NCBI GenBank assembly: GCA_963739385.1
Contig: CAVUAI010000033.1
Coordinates: forward strand, 31,953-95,952
DNA length: 64,000 nt
Origin: VAZQ01 sp963739385
GTDB lineage: Bacteria > Pseudomonadota > Alphaproteobacteria > Rhizobiales > Xanthobacteraceae
Direction: 5' to 3'
In this document: positions 19,553-28,238 of the stretch, piece after piece
Layout: the number at the start of each line of letters is the position of its first letter
How positions within the stretch are numbered: the stretch's first letter is position 1
Made by a program: the position numbers and the translations under genes
Notes under the pieces: model-generated
Databases searched by the model: none
What the model was told of the DNA's origin: nothing
Seen by the model: only the letters and a program-made list of their open reading frames with translations

Positions 19553-19951
19553 ATGATTGGACGGCTCAACCACGTGGCGATCGCGGTTCGCGACATCGCC
19601 AAGGCCTCGGATGTCTATCGCCAGACGCTCGGTGCACAGGTTTCCGAGCCGATGGCGCAGCCAGCCCACGGCGTGACCACGGTTTTCATCACGCTGCCCA
19701 ACACCAAGATCGAGCTGCTCGAGCCGCTCGGTGAAGGCTCTCCGATCGCGAAATTTCTCGATCGCAACCCGGACGGCGGCATCCACCACGTCTGTTATGA
19801 GGTCGACGATATTCGTGCCGCATGCGACAAGCTCAAGGCGCAGGGCGCGCGCCTTCTCGGCGAGGCCAAAATCGGAGCGCACGGCAAGCCGGTGCTGTTC
19901 TTGCATCCCAAGGACTTTTGCGGGACGCTCGTCGAGCTTGAGCAGGCGTGA
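19553..19951 (+). CDS. mce: Methylmalonyl-CoA epimerase
   Basis: Interconverts (2R)- and (2S)-methylmalonyl-CoA in propionate metabolism. The 132-residue protein is a vicinal-oxygen-chelate (glyoxalase-like) fold; metal ligands are expected among the His in GRLNHVAIAV, the His in GGIHHVCYEV and the Glu in GTLVELEQA. ATG 19553 is favoured: AGGAGAG lies 5 bases upstream and it gives the family's usual MIGRLNHVAIAV start, whereas the upstream in-frame ATGs add an arginine-rich leader overlapping the previous gene. Position between rnj and a DUF1467 gene is typical of the lineage. Confidence 0.93.
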   Translation: MIGRLNHVAIAVRDIAKASDVYRQTLGAQVSEPMAQPAHGVTTVFITLPNTKIELLEPLGEGSPIAKFLDRNPDGGIHHVCYEVDDIRAACDKLKAQGARLLGEAKIGAHGKPVLFLHPKDFCGTLVELEQA

Positions 19952-20025
19952 CGGCGCGACGAAACGAGCCTCCGGTCGCGGCAGGCCGGATCTCGCCGTT
20001 GTCGCAGCGCTAGCGAAACCGATTG

Positions 20026-20298
20026 ATGTCGCTGCCGACCGCCATCGCGATCTACTTCATCATCTGGTGGGTGGTGCTCTTCGCCGTCCTTCCTTGGGGC
20101 GTGCGCAGCCAGCATGAAGAGGGAGCGATCGCGCCGGGTAGCGACCCGGGCGCTCCGGTAATCCCCAGACTGAGGTGGAAGCTGATCTGGACCACGATCG
20201 TTGCGGGTGTCGTGTTCGCGGCCTGGTATGCCGTTTATGTGTACCGCTTGATCGCGCTCGATGACCTCGCGGCAATTCTGGGCGTGCCGCTGCGATAG
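20026..20298 (+). CDS. DUF1467 family small membrane protein
   Basis: A 90-residue protein with two transmembrane helices (residues ~5-25 and ~53-75). The segment IIWWVVLFAVLPWGVRSQ followed by a Pro/Gly-rich acidic linker is characteristic of DUF1467, a family found mostly in alphaproteobacteria between mce and proS. Function unknown. The ATG at 20026 directly follows a TTG; either could start it. Confidence 0.88.
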   Translation: MSLPTAIAIYFIIWWVVLFAVLPWGVRSQHEEGAIAPGSDPGAPVIPRLRWKLIWTTIVAGVVFAAWYAVYVYRLIALDDLAAILGVPLR

Positions 20299-20371
20299 CG
20301 TCCGAGCGCGCGGCGCGCGCCTCCGGCCCCGAGGCGGCCAAGACTATGTGACCGCTTCCAGGTCAGCCAGT

Positions 20372-20632
20372 CTAGTACTGGCCGTCGCGTGAACGACGGC
20401 GAGCGTCACGGGTGGAATTTGGATCGGCGCGGTTATTGCTCTGGAAGAACGGATTGGGTGAACACGATCCGCCGATTCCGGTAATGTCGGCTTGGCATTG
20501 CGCAAAGCTGTGAAAGCCGCAATTGGTGCCGCCCTTGCTGTCGCGGGCGCACCACGCTCCGTCGGCGCGCGTATCGACGCTGGTAAAGGACAATGCCGCC
20601 AGCGCGGTCGCGGCCAGAACGATGCTTCGCAT
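20372..20632 (-). CDS. DUF3551 family secreted protein
   Basis: An 86-residue exported protein. ATG 20632 has an AGGAGG ribosome site just upstream and gives a signal peptide ending near DTRADG. The mature part has four cysteines in the DUF3551 pattern: WCARDS, NCGFHSFAQCQ and GGSCSPNPFF. The C-terminal tail is Arg/Asp rich. This family is abundant in Bradyrhizobium and relatives; no function is known. It is encoded opposite to its neighbours and has a paralogue at 27702-27980. Confidence 0.85.
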   Translation of the reverse strand: MRSIVLAATALAALSFTSVDTRADGAWCARDSKGGTNCGFHSFAQCQADITGIGGSCSPNPFFQSNNRADPNSTRDARRRSRDGQY

Positions 20633-20812
20633 GAAAACCTCCTCGGCAGTGAAATATCCACCTGCTGCACTATAGCAGGGGTGGCTGCGTGTGTTGGCCA
20701 CGGCCGAACACGTTTGCGCGATCTGAAATCTTGCGCGCCGATAGTCCTTGGATATGCCCCGCGCCTCACAACATCGCGCTTTGGTGCAACACGGTCGATG
20801 CGCCCAAGCCGC

Positions 20813-20845
20813 AAAAAAATCGAGCAGGGCCCACGGACCCTGCTC
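20813..20845 (-). terminator. Intrinsic terminator on the minus strand
   Basis: Inverted repeat GAGCAGGG / CCCTGCTC (20822-20829 and 20838-20845) with an 8-base loop. Read on the minus strand the hairpin is followed by a run of seven T (plus-strand A run 20813-20819), the layout of a Rho-independent terminator. It would end a minus-strand transcript coming from 20870 upward, which fits the small reading frame described there. Confidence 0.75.
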
Positions 20846-20869
20846 CCGAAGACGCAAACCAATTGAACG

Positions 20870-21001
20870 CTACGTCACGCCTCGAATTGCTCCGTTTTGG
20901 ATCGAGACGTCCCACGGCTTTTTCGCCGGCTTGTCCTCCCAAGACTTGGACCGCGTGGCCGGACGCAGTGGATTGCCCCGCGCCCTTGACCTCGCCAGCC
21001 G
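20870..21001 (-). other. Probable coding segment of a small protein, start not found
   Basis: In one minus-strand frame the 43 codons before the TAG at 20870-20872 read like a conserved protein tail: SKSWEDKPAKKPWDVSIQN followed by GAIRGVT. The stop is 24 bases from a good intrinsic terminator. The frame has an upstream TGA (21002-21004) and no ATG, GTG or TTG start, so either the N-terminus is in another frame because of an indel (single-base errors occur elsewhere in this window) or this is a remnant. One candidate continuation is the frame containing VTTQGRSDSLTAGEVKG just upstream. I do not recognise the family with certainty. Confidence 0.4.
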
Positions 21002-21217
21002 TCAAACTATCCGATCTGCCTTGCGTTGTCACGAAAAGTAGTGCGTCAGCGGAACCGAAAAAGCGATACTTTCTGGCTCTTTGGATGCCATAGCACTCAA
21101 GAGGGATGCCCAAACCAGGCGTAATGCTGCCCGGAAGGCCTTGATAGCTCTTGTGTTTTTTGCGTCGATCCGGTTTCACTGGGGTGAAACCGAAGTCAGC
21201 AATTCTCGTATAGCCGC

Positions 21218-22540
21218 ATGCGCCTCTCCCGCTACTTTCTGCCGATCCTGCGCGAGACGCCGAAAGAGGCGGAGATCGTCTCGCACCGGCTCATGCTACG
21301 TGCGGGTCTCATCCGCCAGGAGGCTGCCGGTATCTACGCCTTCCTCCCGCTGGGGCACCGCGTGTTGCAGAAGGTCTGCAAGATCGTGCGCGAGGAGCAG
21401 GATCGCGCCGGCGCGATCGAGATGCTGATGCCGACCATCCAGCCGGCGGAGCTTTGGCGCGAGAGCGGGCGCTACGACGTCTACGGCAAGGAGATGTTGC
21501 GGATCCAAGACCGCCACGAGCGCGATATGCTCTACGGTCCGACCAACGAGGAAATGATCACCGAGATCTTCCGTGCCTATGTGCGCTCGTACAAGGACCT
21601 TCCGCTCAATCTCTATCACATCCAGTGGAAGTTCCGTGACGAGGTGCGTCCGCGCTTCGGCCTGATGCGCGGGCGCGAATTCTTGATGAAGGATGCCTAT
21701 TCCTTCGATCTCGACCTCGCCGGTGCACGGCATGCCTACAACAAGATGTTCGTAGCCTATTTGCGCACGTTCGCCCGGCTCGGACTGAGGTCGATTCCAA
21801 TGGTGGCGGAGAGCGGCCCGATCGGCGGCAATCTGTCACACGAGTTCATCATCCTTGCCTCGACCGGTGAGAGCGAGGTGTATTGCCATCGAGACTATCT
21901 CGATTTTCCGGTGCCGGCCGAAGACGTCGACTTCGACGACGTCGCGGGTTTGCAGGGGATCGTGGACAGGTGGACCTCGCTCTATGCGGCGACATCCGAG
22001 AAGCACGACGCGGCGGCATTTGCCAAATTGCCTGCCGACAAGCAGGTGTCCGCGCGCGGCATCGAGGTCGGCCACATCTTCTATTTCGGTACCAAATATT
22101 CCGAGCCAATGAAGGCGGTGGTGGCGGGACCCGACGGCGTCGAGCGCCCGGTCCACATGGGATCCTACGGCATCGGGCCAAGCCGCCTCGTTGCCGCCAT
22201 CATAGAGGCCTCCCACGACGAGGCCGGGATCAAATGGCCTGAGGCTGTGGCGCCGTTCAAGGTCGCGATCCTCAACCTCAAGCAGGGCGCGGCCGATACC
22301 GATGCCGCCTGCGAGCAGCTCTACCGCGAGCTTACCGCCAAGGGGGTCGAGGTGCTGTACGACGATCTCGAGCAGCGGCCGGGAGCGAAATTCGCCACGG
22401 CCGATCTCATCGGCATTCCCTGGCAGATACTGGTCGGGCCAAAGGGGCTCGCCGAGGGCAAGGTCGAAGTCAAGCAGCGTGCCGACGGCAGCCGCGAATT
22501 GATGAGTTCGGCCGATGCGGTCGAGCGACTGGCAACGTGA
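21218..22540 (+). CDS. proS: Prolyl-tRNA synthetase
   Basis: Class II aminoacyl-tRNA synthetase charging tRNA-Pro. The 440-residue enzyme is the short bacterial form that lacks the ~180-residue editing insertion of E. coli ProS, as is usual in alphaproteobacteria. Class II motifs can be seen: motif 2 around QWKFRDEVRPRFGLMRGREF and motif 3 near YGIGPSRLVAAIIE, followed by the anticodon-binding domain. Starts with MRLSRYFLPILRETP, the family's normal N-terminus. lolC follows after 89 bases. Confidence 0.97.
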   Translation: MRLSRYFLPILRETPKEAEIVSHRLMLRAGLIRQEAAGIYAFLPLGHRVLQKVCKIVREEQDRAGAIEMLMPTIQPAELWRESGRYDVYGKEMLRIQDRHERDMLYGPTNEEMITEIFRAYVRSYKDLPLNLYHIQWKFRDEVRPRFGLMRGREFLMKDAYSFDLDLAGARHAYNKMFVAYLRTFARLGLRSIPMVAESGPIGGNLSHEFIILASTGESEVYCHRDYLDFPVPAEDVDFDDVAGLQGIVDRWTSLYAATSEKHDAAAFAKLPADKQVSARGIEVGHIFYFGTKYSEPMKAVVAGPDGVERPVHMGSYGIGPSRLVAAIIEASHDEAGIKWPEAVAPFKVAILNLKQGAADTDAACEQLYRELTAKGVEVLYDDLEQRPGAKFATADLIGIPWQILVGPKGLAEGKVEVKQRADGSRELMSSADAVERLAT

Positions 22541-22629
22541 GAGCGGGGCTTTCTTCCCGTCATGTCGGCCCCTGAGCGGGCCTGAAACGGCCAGAATCGT
22601 GTGAAATCGGGGGGGCGGGGAGCACATCA

Positions 22630-23898
22630 ATGATCGAGCCACGCAGCAACCACCCTTTCGCTCCGTTCGAATGGATGCTCTCGCTGCGCTATTTGCGCGC
22701 GCGGCGGCAGGAAGGATTCATCTCGGTCAATGCCGCATTTTCCTTCCTTGGCATCATGCTCGGGGTTGCCACTCTCATCATCGTGATGGCGGTGATGAAT
22801 GGCTTCCGCAAGGAACTGTTGGACAAGATTTTGGGGCTTAACGGCCACCTTCTGATCCAGCCGCTGGAATCGCCGTTGACCGACTGGGAGGCGGTGGCCG
22901 GGCGGATTTCCAAGGTTCCCGGAGTGATACTGGCCGCGCCGATCGTCGAGGGCCAGGCGCTGGCTTCCTCGCCCTTCAACGCGTCGGGCGTGCTGGTGCG
23001 GGGCGTGCGCGCAGCCGACCTCGCCAAGCTTCCGTCCGTGGCCAGCAATATCCGACAGGGCACGCTTGAGGGTTTCGATGCAGGACAGGGCGTGGCAGTC
23101 GGCAAGCGGCTGGCGGATCAATTGTCGCTCCGCGCAGGCGACAGCGTGACGCTGGTTGCGCCGCGCGGGGCGGTCACTCCGATGGGCACGACGCCGCGCA
23201 TCAAGCCGTACAAGATCGCTGCGATTTTCGAGGTCGGCATGTCGGAATACGATTCCGCCTTCGTTTTCATGCCGCTGCCCGAAGCGCAAGCCTATTTCAA
23301 CCGTGCCGGCGACGTCACCGCGATCGAGGTCTACGTCGACAGACCGGACGAGATCGATCGCTTCCGCAAGCTCATCACCGAGGCTGCCGGCCGGCCGATC
23401 TTCATGATCGACTGGCGCCAGCGCAATTCGACTTTCTTCAATGCGCTGCAGGTCGAGCGCAATGTGATGTTCCTGATCCTGACGATCATCGTGATCGTCG
23501 CGGCGTTCAACATCACCTCCGGGCTGATCATGCTGGTGAAGGACAAGGGGCGCGACATCGGCATCCTGCGCACCATGGGAGTGACCCAGGGCGCGATCAT
23601 GCGAGTATTCATGATGACCGGGGCTTCGGTCGGCGTCGTGGGCACGCTCGTGGGTTTTCTTCTTGCGCTGCTGGTTTGCCTCAACATCGAATCGATCCGC
23701 CGCTTTCTATCCTGGATGACCAACACCGAGCTGTTCTCGCCCGAACTCTATTTCCTGTCGAAGCTGCCCGCCGACCTCGACGCCGGCGAGACCACCGCGG
23801 TGGTGATCATGGCGCTGGCATTGTCCCTGTTGGCGACGCTCTATCCGGCGTGGCGCGCCGCGCGCCTCGATCCGGTCGAGGCATTGCGCTATGAGTGA
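22630..23898 (+). CDS. lolC: Lipoprotein-releasing ABC transporter permease LolC/E
   Basis: Inner-membrane permease of the Lol system that extracts lipoproteins for transfer to LolA. The 422-residue protein has an N-terminal membrane helix, a large periplasmic domain (residues ~60-270) and three C-terminal FtsX-type helices with the cytoplasmic loop DKGRDIGILRTMGVTQG. Alphaproteobacteria often use one permease as a homodimer (the LolF-type arrangement); only one is seen here. The stop overlaps lolD by 8 bases. Confidence 0.94.
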   Translation: MIEPRSNHPFAPFEWMLSLRYLRARRQEGFISVNAAFSFLGIMLGVATLIIVMAVMNGFRKELLDKILGLNGHLLIQPLESPLTDWEAVAGRISKVPGVILAAPIVEGQALASSPFNASGVLVRGVRAADLAKLPSVASNIRQGTLEGFDAGQGVAVGKRLADQLSLRAGDSVTLVAPRGAVTPMGTTPRIKPYKIAAIFEVGMSEYDSAFVFMPLPEAQAYFNRAGDVTAIEVYVDRPDEIDRFRKLITEAAGRPIFMIDWRQRNSTFFNALQVERNVMFLILTIIVIVAAFNITSGLIMLVKDKGRDIGILRTMGVTQGAIMRVFMMTGASVGVVGTLVGFLLALLVCLNIESIRRFLSWMTNTELFSPELYFLSKLPADLDAGETTAVVIMALALSLLATLYPAWRAARLDPVEALRYE

Positions 23899-24634
23899 CA
23901 CCGCCATCAATGGCGATACGATGACCCAGATCGGCGTCGAGCCGAGCGCGGAAGAAGGTCCGATCCTCTTTCTGCAGGGGATCGACCGGCATTACCGCCA
24001 GGGCGACGTCATGCTGGAGATCCTCAAGGGCGCCGAGCTTGCGGTATGGCCGGGGCAGTCGATCGCGCTGGTCGCGCCTTCCGGTGCCGGAAAGTCGACG
24101 CTCCTCCACATCGCCGGCTTGCTCGAGCACCCGGACGCAGGCGAGGTCTATGTGGACCAGATCGCCACGTCCCGGCTCTCCGACGCCGAGCGCACCCGCA
24201 TCCGCCGCAGCGACATCGGCTTCGTCTACCAGTTCCACCACTTGCTGATGGAGTTCTCCGCGATCGAGAATGTAATGATGCCGCAGATGATCCGCGGCCT
24301 GCCGCGCCCGGAGGCCGTCCGCCGGGCCGCCGACCTGCTCGGCTATCTCGGTCTCAAGGAGCGTCTGACGCACCGTCCGGCGGAGCTTTCCGGAGGCGAG
24401 CAGCAACGTGTCGCGATCGCACGCGCGGTTGCCAACGCGCCGCGCATTCTGCTCGCCGACGAGCCGACGGGAAATCTCGACCCGCGCACCTCCGAGCACG
24501 TCTTCTCCGCGCTCACCCAGTTGGTGCAGGCCTCCGGCTTGGCTGTCGTCGTTGCCACCCACAACATGGACATCGCTGCGCGCATGGACCGGCGCGTGAC
24601 GTTGCGGGAGGGGCTGGTGGTGGAGCTGCAGTGA
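23891..24634 (+). CDS. lolD: Lipoprotein-releasing ABC transporter ATP-binding protein
   Basis: ATPase partner of LolC. Walker A is APSGAGKST (residues ~62-70), the signature is LSGGEQQRVAIARAV, and Walker B is ILLADEPTGNLD. The 247-residue protein has a slightly long N-terminus before the first strand. It overlaps lolC by 8 bases. After the stop the next gene is on the opposite strand, so the operon ends here. Confidence 0.95.
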   Translation: MSDTAINGDTMTQIGVEPSAEEGPILFLQGIDRHYRQGDVMLEILKGAELAVWPGQSIALVAPSGAGKSTLLHIAGLLEHPDAGEVYVDQIATSRLSDAERTRIRRSDIGFVYQFHHLLMEFSAIENVMMPQMIRGLPRPEAVRRAADLLGYLGLKERLTHRPAELSGGEQQRVAIARAVANAPRILLADEPTGNLDPRTSEHVFSALTQLVQASGLAVVVATHNMDIAARMDRRVTLREGLVVELQ

Positions 24635-24750
24635 GGCAGCGTCGGCAGGGTCGTCAATCGCGGTATGCGCACCAGGTCGAGCACGCGACCGCGCGGGAGT
24701 CGCCAAGCGCGACTGCCGCAGCGGTCATACGACTCCCGGTGAGGCTCCCG

Positions 24751-26202
24751 TCACGCGACCGCACCGGCGAAAAGACTCTTCTTGATGACCGCGTGGACGC
24801 CCCAGTTTCCGTCGACGACCTGCGTGATACCGAAATCGACGGCGATTGACATCAGCGAAATGGCTTCATCCTCGCTGAGACCCTTTGTGTTCATCAGGAA
24901 TGCGCGCATCTTGCGGAATGCATCCTTGAGCGCGAGATCGACCGATGATTTCTCGTAGATCGTCGACTGCGCCTTATCGCCGAGCTCCTGCAGGTAATTG
25001 GCGTAGCTGAACCCGTGCATCAGCCATTCATCCTGGGTCTCGAGCAGGGGGTAGTCCAGACCCGCGAGCGAGGTTCCTTCCAAGGTTTGCTTCTTATGGA
25101 GGACGATCTGGAACGTTCCCGTCAGCGAGCATTCGATTGCGGTGCCGCATAGCTCCGAATCCCCCTGGGAGGCGTGCGGATCGCCCGCCGACAACAGGGC
25201 TCCAGCGACGGCGACCGGGTAGTACATCGTCGCGCCCTTGCCGATGCGCCAGTTGTCGATGTTGCCACCGAAATAGCCGGGCGGGATGGAGTCGACGACA
25301 TCCGCCTCCTTGGGCGCGAGTTCGATCACGCCGAAATGCGGCCGGATCGGAATTCGCACGTTCTTGAGGATGCCGTGGTTCTCCTTGACGGTGCTGTGAT
25401 CGACCGGGACTCCGGGATAGTCGATGGTCTTGTGAACCACGCCGAAGGGATCCGTCTGCGGCGTCCATTGAAAATTGTAGACCGCCTGCGCCCAGTTGCG
25501 TTGTCCCGTCGCATCGATCTCATAGATCGTGATCACTTCGCGCGGCTTGGGATCAGTGATCAGCTCCTTGTAATGGAAGCCCCACCACGCGGCGGCGTTG
25601 CTGCCGAATGCCTTCCCGGCATGGGCCGGGTTTGCGCACGGTCGCGGCTTCACGTCCATGATCCGTAATTCGATGACGTCGCCGGGCTCCGCGTTGCGCA
25701 CATAGACCGGGCCGGTGCAGATGTGCACGCCGAAGCCTTCGCCCGCGCCCCGCCCCAACAGTTTGCCGTCAATTGGTCCTGCCCCGCGCCGGTTCACGCC
25801 CTTCTTGTCCTTGGTCCACAAGTAGACGCTCTCGGCGCCCGGATCGCCCTTGACCATGCGCTCGGCGTCATCGTTGGCATGATGGGTCAACGTCTCGATG
25901 GTCACGTAGTCGCCGGAATCGATCTCGACGACAGGTTTAAGCAGCTTGCTGAAATAGCCCCAGTGGACGGTGTCGGCGGTTGCCGGCACATAGTGGTGGC
26001 CGGGCTTGCCCTGCCGCGCTGCGACCGTCTGGGCGGCGGCCGGCGAGACCAGCGCCATGCCTCCAGCGGTGAGCGCTGCAGCTCCTCCGGTCGCTGCGAA
26101 TGCGCTCTTCAGGAAGCTGCGCCGTTCGGCGTCGAGATCGTCGAGCAGCTTGTGGCGATGGATCTCGAAATCTGGACAATTGCGATCGTCACCTGCGCAC
26201 AT
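24751..26202 (-). CDS. Acetamidase/formamidase family protein with Tat-type signal
   Basis: A 483-residue member of the FmdA/AmdA family, which hydrolyses formamide, acetamide or related short amides to ammonia and acid. Family motifs are visible in NAEPGDVIELRIMDVKPRP, WTPQTDPFG, PPGYFGGNIDNW and HASQGDSELCGTAIE. Unlike the usual cytoplasmic enzymes it has an N-terminal twin-arginine leader: ERRSFLKSAF, a hydrophobic Ala/Gly stretch and PAAAQ, at residues ~27-57. It is probably exported folded to the periplasm. A solute-binding protein gene lies upstream on the same strand, which may supply the substrate route. Confidence 0.88.
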   Translation of the reverse strand: MCAGDDRNCPDFEIHRHKLLDDLDAERRSFLKSAFAATGGAAALTAGGMALVSPAAAQTVAARQGKPGHHYVPATADTVHWGYFSKLLKPVVEIDSGDYVTIETLTHHANDDAERMVKGDPGAESVYLWTKDKKGVNRRGAGPIDGKLLGRGAGEGFGVHICTGPVYVRNAEPGDVIELRIMDVKPRPCANPAHAGKAFGSNAAAWWGFHYKELITDPKPREVITIYEIDATGQRNWAQAVYNFQWTPQTDPFGVVHKTIDYPGVPVDHSTVKENHGILKNVRIPIRPHFGVIELAPKEADVVDSIPPGYFGGNIDNWRIGKGATMYYPVAVAGALLSAGDPHASQGDSELCGTAIECSLTGTFQIVLHKKQTLEGTSLAGLDYPLLETQDEWLMHGFSYANYLQELGDKAQSTIYEKSSVDLALKDAFRKMRAFLMNTKGLSEDEAISLMSIAVDFGITQVVDGNWGVHAVIKKSLFAGAVA

Positions 26203-26595
26203 TGGATAGTCCTCTCGTCGTGGTCCGGAACGTGGACCTTGACCGTCTGGAAATGAGATTTCCGACCGGTTTCATGCAGAACTCGTGCCAATCGCCGGTC
26301 CGGCGTTTGCCGTTCCGGGGGGCGCGTTGACGCGACTGCTTGTTCGGACGACCGGCGCTGCCCGCGGCAGAACCCAGGACGGCGCGAAGTGCCGTTCGTA
26401 CGGGATGGCATCCTCGCTGAGGCTTGCCGGCATCCCGCAGACGTGATGTTACGCCGATTTTCGCACGATGGCGATGAGAGTTCTGGGCCGCAGAGCGTTG
26501 GAGCAGCCCAAGGCAACTGCCAGAACCGTCTCGCGCGGACAGGTTTGGCGAGCCGACCGTGCCCCGCCTTTATTGCGGCGCGGACGTTGCCAGGA
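26203..26595. other. Intergenic region upstream of the acetamidase gene
   Basis: A 393-base gap between two minus-strand genes. It holds the purine-rich AGAGGA ribosome site just before the acetamidase start. No convincing ORF, promoter or terminator was seen. The length argues that the acetamidase has its own promoter and is not simply co-transcribed with the binding-protein gene. Confidence 0.4.
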
Positions 26596-27549
26596 TCACC
26601 GTGGCACCTGCACGAGGCTGGCGAGTTGCTCACGCGTGAGCGGGGAGGGGATATATTTGAACTTCACCGCGTCCGCCATCATGTCCTCGAGGCCGACGAT
26701 GCGAATCGGATCGATGCTGTCCTTGGTAATATAGTCCGGCGCCTGCCTGGCGAGGCGCTCAGGAAGGCCGGACCACGCGGCATAGGCCTTGGCGGCGTCG
26801 GGGCTTGAATAGAGCCAGTCGAGGGTTTCCCGGTAGGCCGTCACGTACCGTTTCAATGCATCCCGGCGGCGCTCGAGCGTGCTCGCGTGCGTGATCCACG
26901 CGCGGATCGATTGATTCTGGACCTCCGGAATGTCGGCGCCCTTGGCCACCAGGCGGATGCGCCCATCTTCCACCGCGTCCAGAGCGAACGGAGCTTGTGC
27001 AAAGCCGATATCCACCTGCTTGGTCATCACCTGCGTAAGGGTCGCGGAATAGTTCCCGGTCGCCTGCGGCACCAGGTTGACGCCGGAATGCTTGGCGAGC
27101 GCCAGGGCCAGCATGTGCGAGCTCGATCCGCTGGTCGAAATGCCGATGCTCTTACCGTCGGCATCCTTCATGCTGCGGATCGGCGAGTCGGCCCGCACGT
27201 AGTAGAGCTGGTCTCGGGCGCCGGTGAACGATGCGCCGGTCATGCGGATCGGCGCGCCTTTGGAGAAGGCGCCGAACACCGCGTGCGTGCCGGGACCAAT
27301 GCCCACATCGACGCTGCCGGAGAGGACGATCTGGATCGTTTCGCCGCTTCCCTGCGTGTAGAGTACGTCCAGCGTGAGGCCGTGCTTCTTGAAGATACCC
27401 GCGCTCTGGCCGAGCTCAGAGACACATTGCTCCCAGCCTCCGCGCTGTCCAACGGCGATCTTGAGTGCGTCCTCGGCGGCCGCGGCAGAGTTGACCAGCA
27501 CGAGCGACAGAGCGGCGGCGAAGGCCCGGCCCAGACAAGATGACGACAT
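26596..27549 (-). CDS. NMT1/THI5-like ABC-type substrate-binding protein
   Basis: A 317-residue periplasmic binding protein related to SsuA/ThiY-type proteins for sulfonates, nitrate or pyrimidine precursors. ATG 27549 is preceded by GGAGG and gives a signal peptide ending in NSAAAAED; the in-frame upstream extension is arginine-rich and unlikely. Mature motifs: GIFKKHGLTLDVLYTQGSG, SGSVDVGIGPGTHAV and GKSIGISTSGSSS. No permease or ATPase gene is adjacent, so it is an orphan here. Its neighbour is an exported amidase, suggesting a small amide or related nitrogen compound as ligand, an inference. Confidence 0.87.
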   Translation of the reverse strand: MSSSCLGRAFAAALSLVLVNSAAAAEDALKIAVGQRGGWEQCVSELGQSAGIFKKHGLTLDVLYTQGSGETIQIVLSGSVDVGIGPGTHAVFGAFSKGAPIRMTGASFTGARDQLYYVRADSPIRSMKDADGKSIGISTSGSSSHMLALALAKHSGVNLVPQATGNYSATLTQVMTKQVDIGFAQAPFALDAVEDGRIRLVAKGADIPEVQNQSIRAWITHASTLERRRDALKRYVTAYRETLDWLYSSPDAAKAYAAWSGLPERLARQAPDYITKDSIDPIRIVGLEDMMADAVKFKYIPSPLTREQLASLVQVPR

Positions 27550-27701
27550 TGTTTTCCTCCGGCGTCGGTCCACCTCCCTATCACACGGCAGAGCCTGGTT
27601 CAGGCCGTTTGACTGTGTGGCAGGTCCCAGATCGACGCGGAACAATGGGCTCCGCGCCGGGGTTCAATCGTGCGGGCGCGCGATGCCGGAGGATACGGTC
27701 C

Positions 27702-27980
27702 ATGATCATGACCCGCACCGCTTCTGTTTTGCTCCTGGCCGCAGCGGCTGCCACGATCAGCGCCGGGCCGGCAGGGGCCGAAATCTATCGGCCCTGGTGC
27801 GTGCAATACAGCGGAGCCGACGGTAACAATGGCACGACCTGCGCCTTCACCTCCTTCGAGCAATGCATGATGACGGCGCGCGGCTCGGGCGGCTCCTGCG
27901 TGCAGAACCCGTGGTATCTGCAATATGGCAGCGGCCAGAAGGCCTCCGACACTAACGGAGAGCGGCCACGGCGGCGCTGA
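27702..27980 (+). CDS. DUF3551 family secreted protein (second copy)
   Basis: A 92-residue protein. ATG 27702 lies 9 bases after GGAGG (27688-27692); another in-frame ATG follows at 27708. A signal peptide ends near AGAEIYRPW. The mature part has the four-cysteine DUF3551 pattern (PWCVQYS, TTCAFTSFEQCM, GGSCVQNPWY). It is divergent from the paralogue at 20372-20632 but shares the spacing. It is transcribed away from the binding-protein gene, with 152 bases between the two starts. The upstream in-frame extension is not signal-peptide-like. Confidence 0.83.
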   Translation: MIMTRTASVLLLAAAAATISAGPAGAEIYRPWCVQYSGADGNNGTTCAFTSFEQCMMTARGSGGSCVQNPWYLQYGSGQKASDTNGERPRRR

Positions 27981-28238
27981 GCGGGTGCCGAGGGGCCCCG
28001 GCTGATGAAGCCGGCGGCACAAGCCCAGCACACTTGGTGCCGACCCTTTGGCAATTTTTGTCAGTTAGTTGGCCGCCACTCTTCGAGAAAAAGATAAGCT
28101 GGCTGCCTTCACCATCCGTGACAACCGCTTTAACGGGTCGATAGGGCTCGATCATCTCCCCAGAAACGGTGAACTTGACATGGGAACATAACATGAACTA
28201 TGTTCATCTCCTGTTCTGGTGAGTAGGGAGTAGGGGAC

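Larger units (their letters stand above)
20633..21217. other. Intergenic region between the DUF3551 gene and proS
   Basis: About 585 bases. Apart from the minus-strand terminator and the probable small coding segment listed separately, I see no complete gene. Open frames crossing the region (for example a 137-codon minus-strand one) run straight through the terminator and have no recognisable content. The region before proS has no obvious sigma-70 promoter. Confidence 0.5.

Noticed and set aside
20766..21179. 137-codon minus-strand frame
   Set aside because: It runs through the intrinsic terminator; the protein-like tail in this region is in a different frame.
27952..28194. 80-codon minus-strand frame (MIEPYRPVKAVVTDGEGSQL...)
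   Set aside because: Reads slightly protein-like but overlaps the end of the DUF3551 gene, has no clear ribosome site, and I recognise no family.
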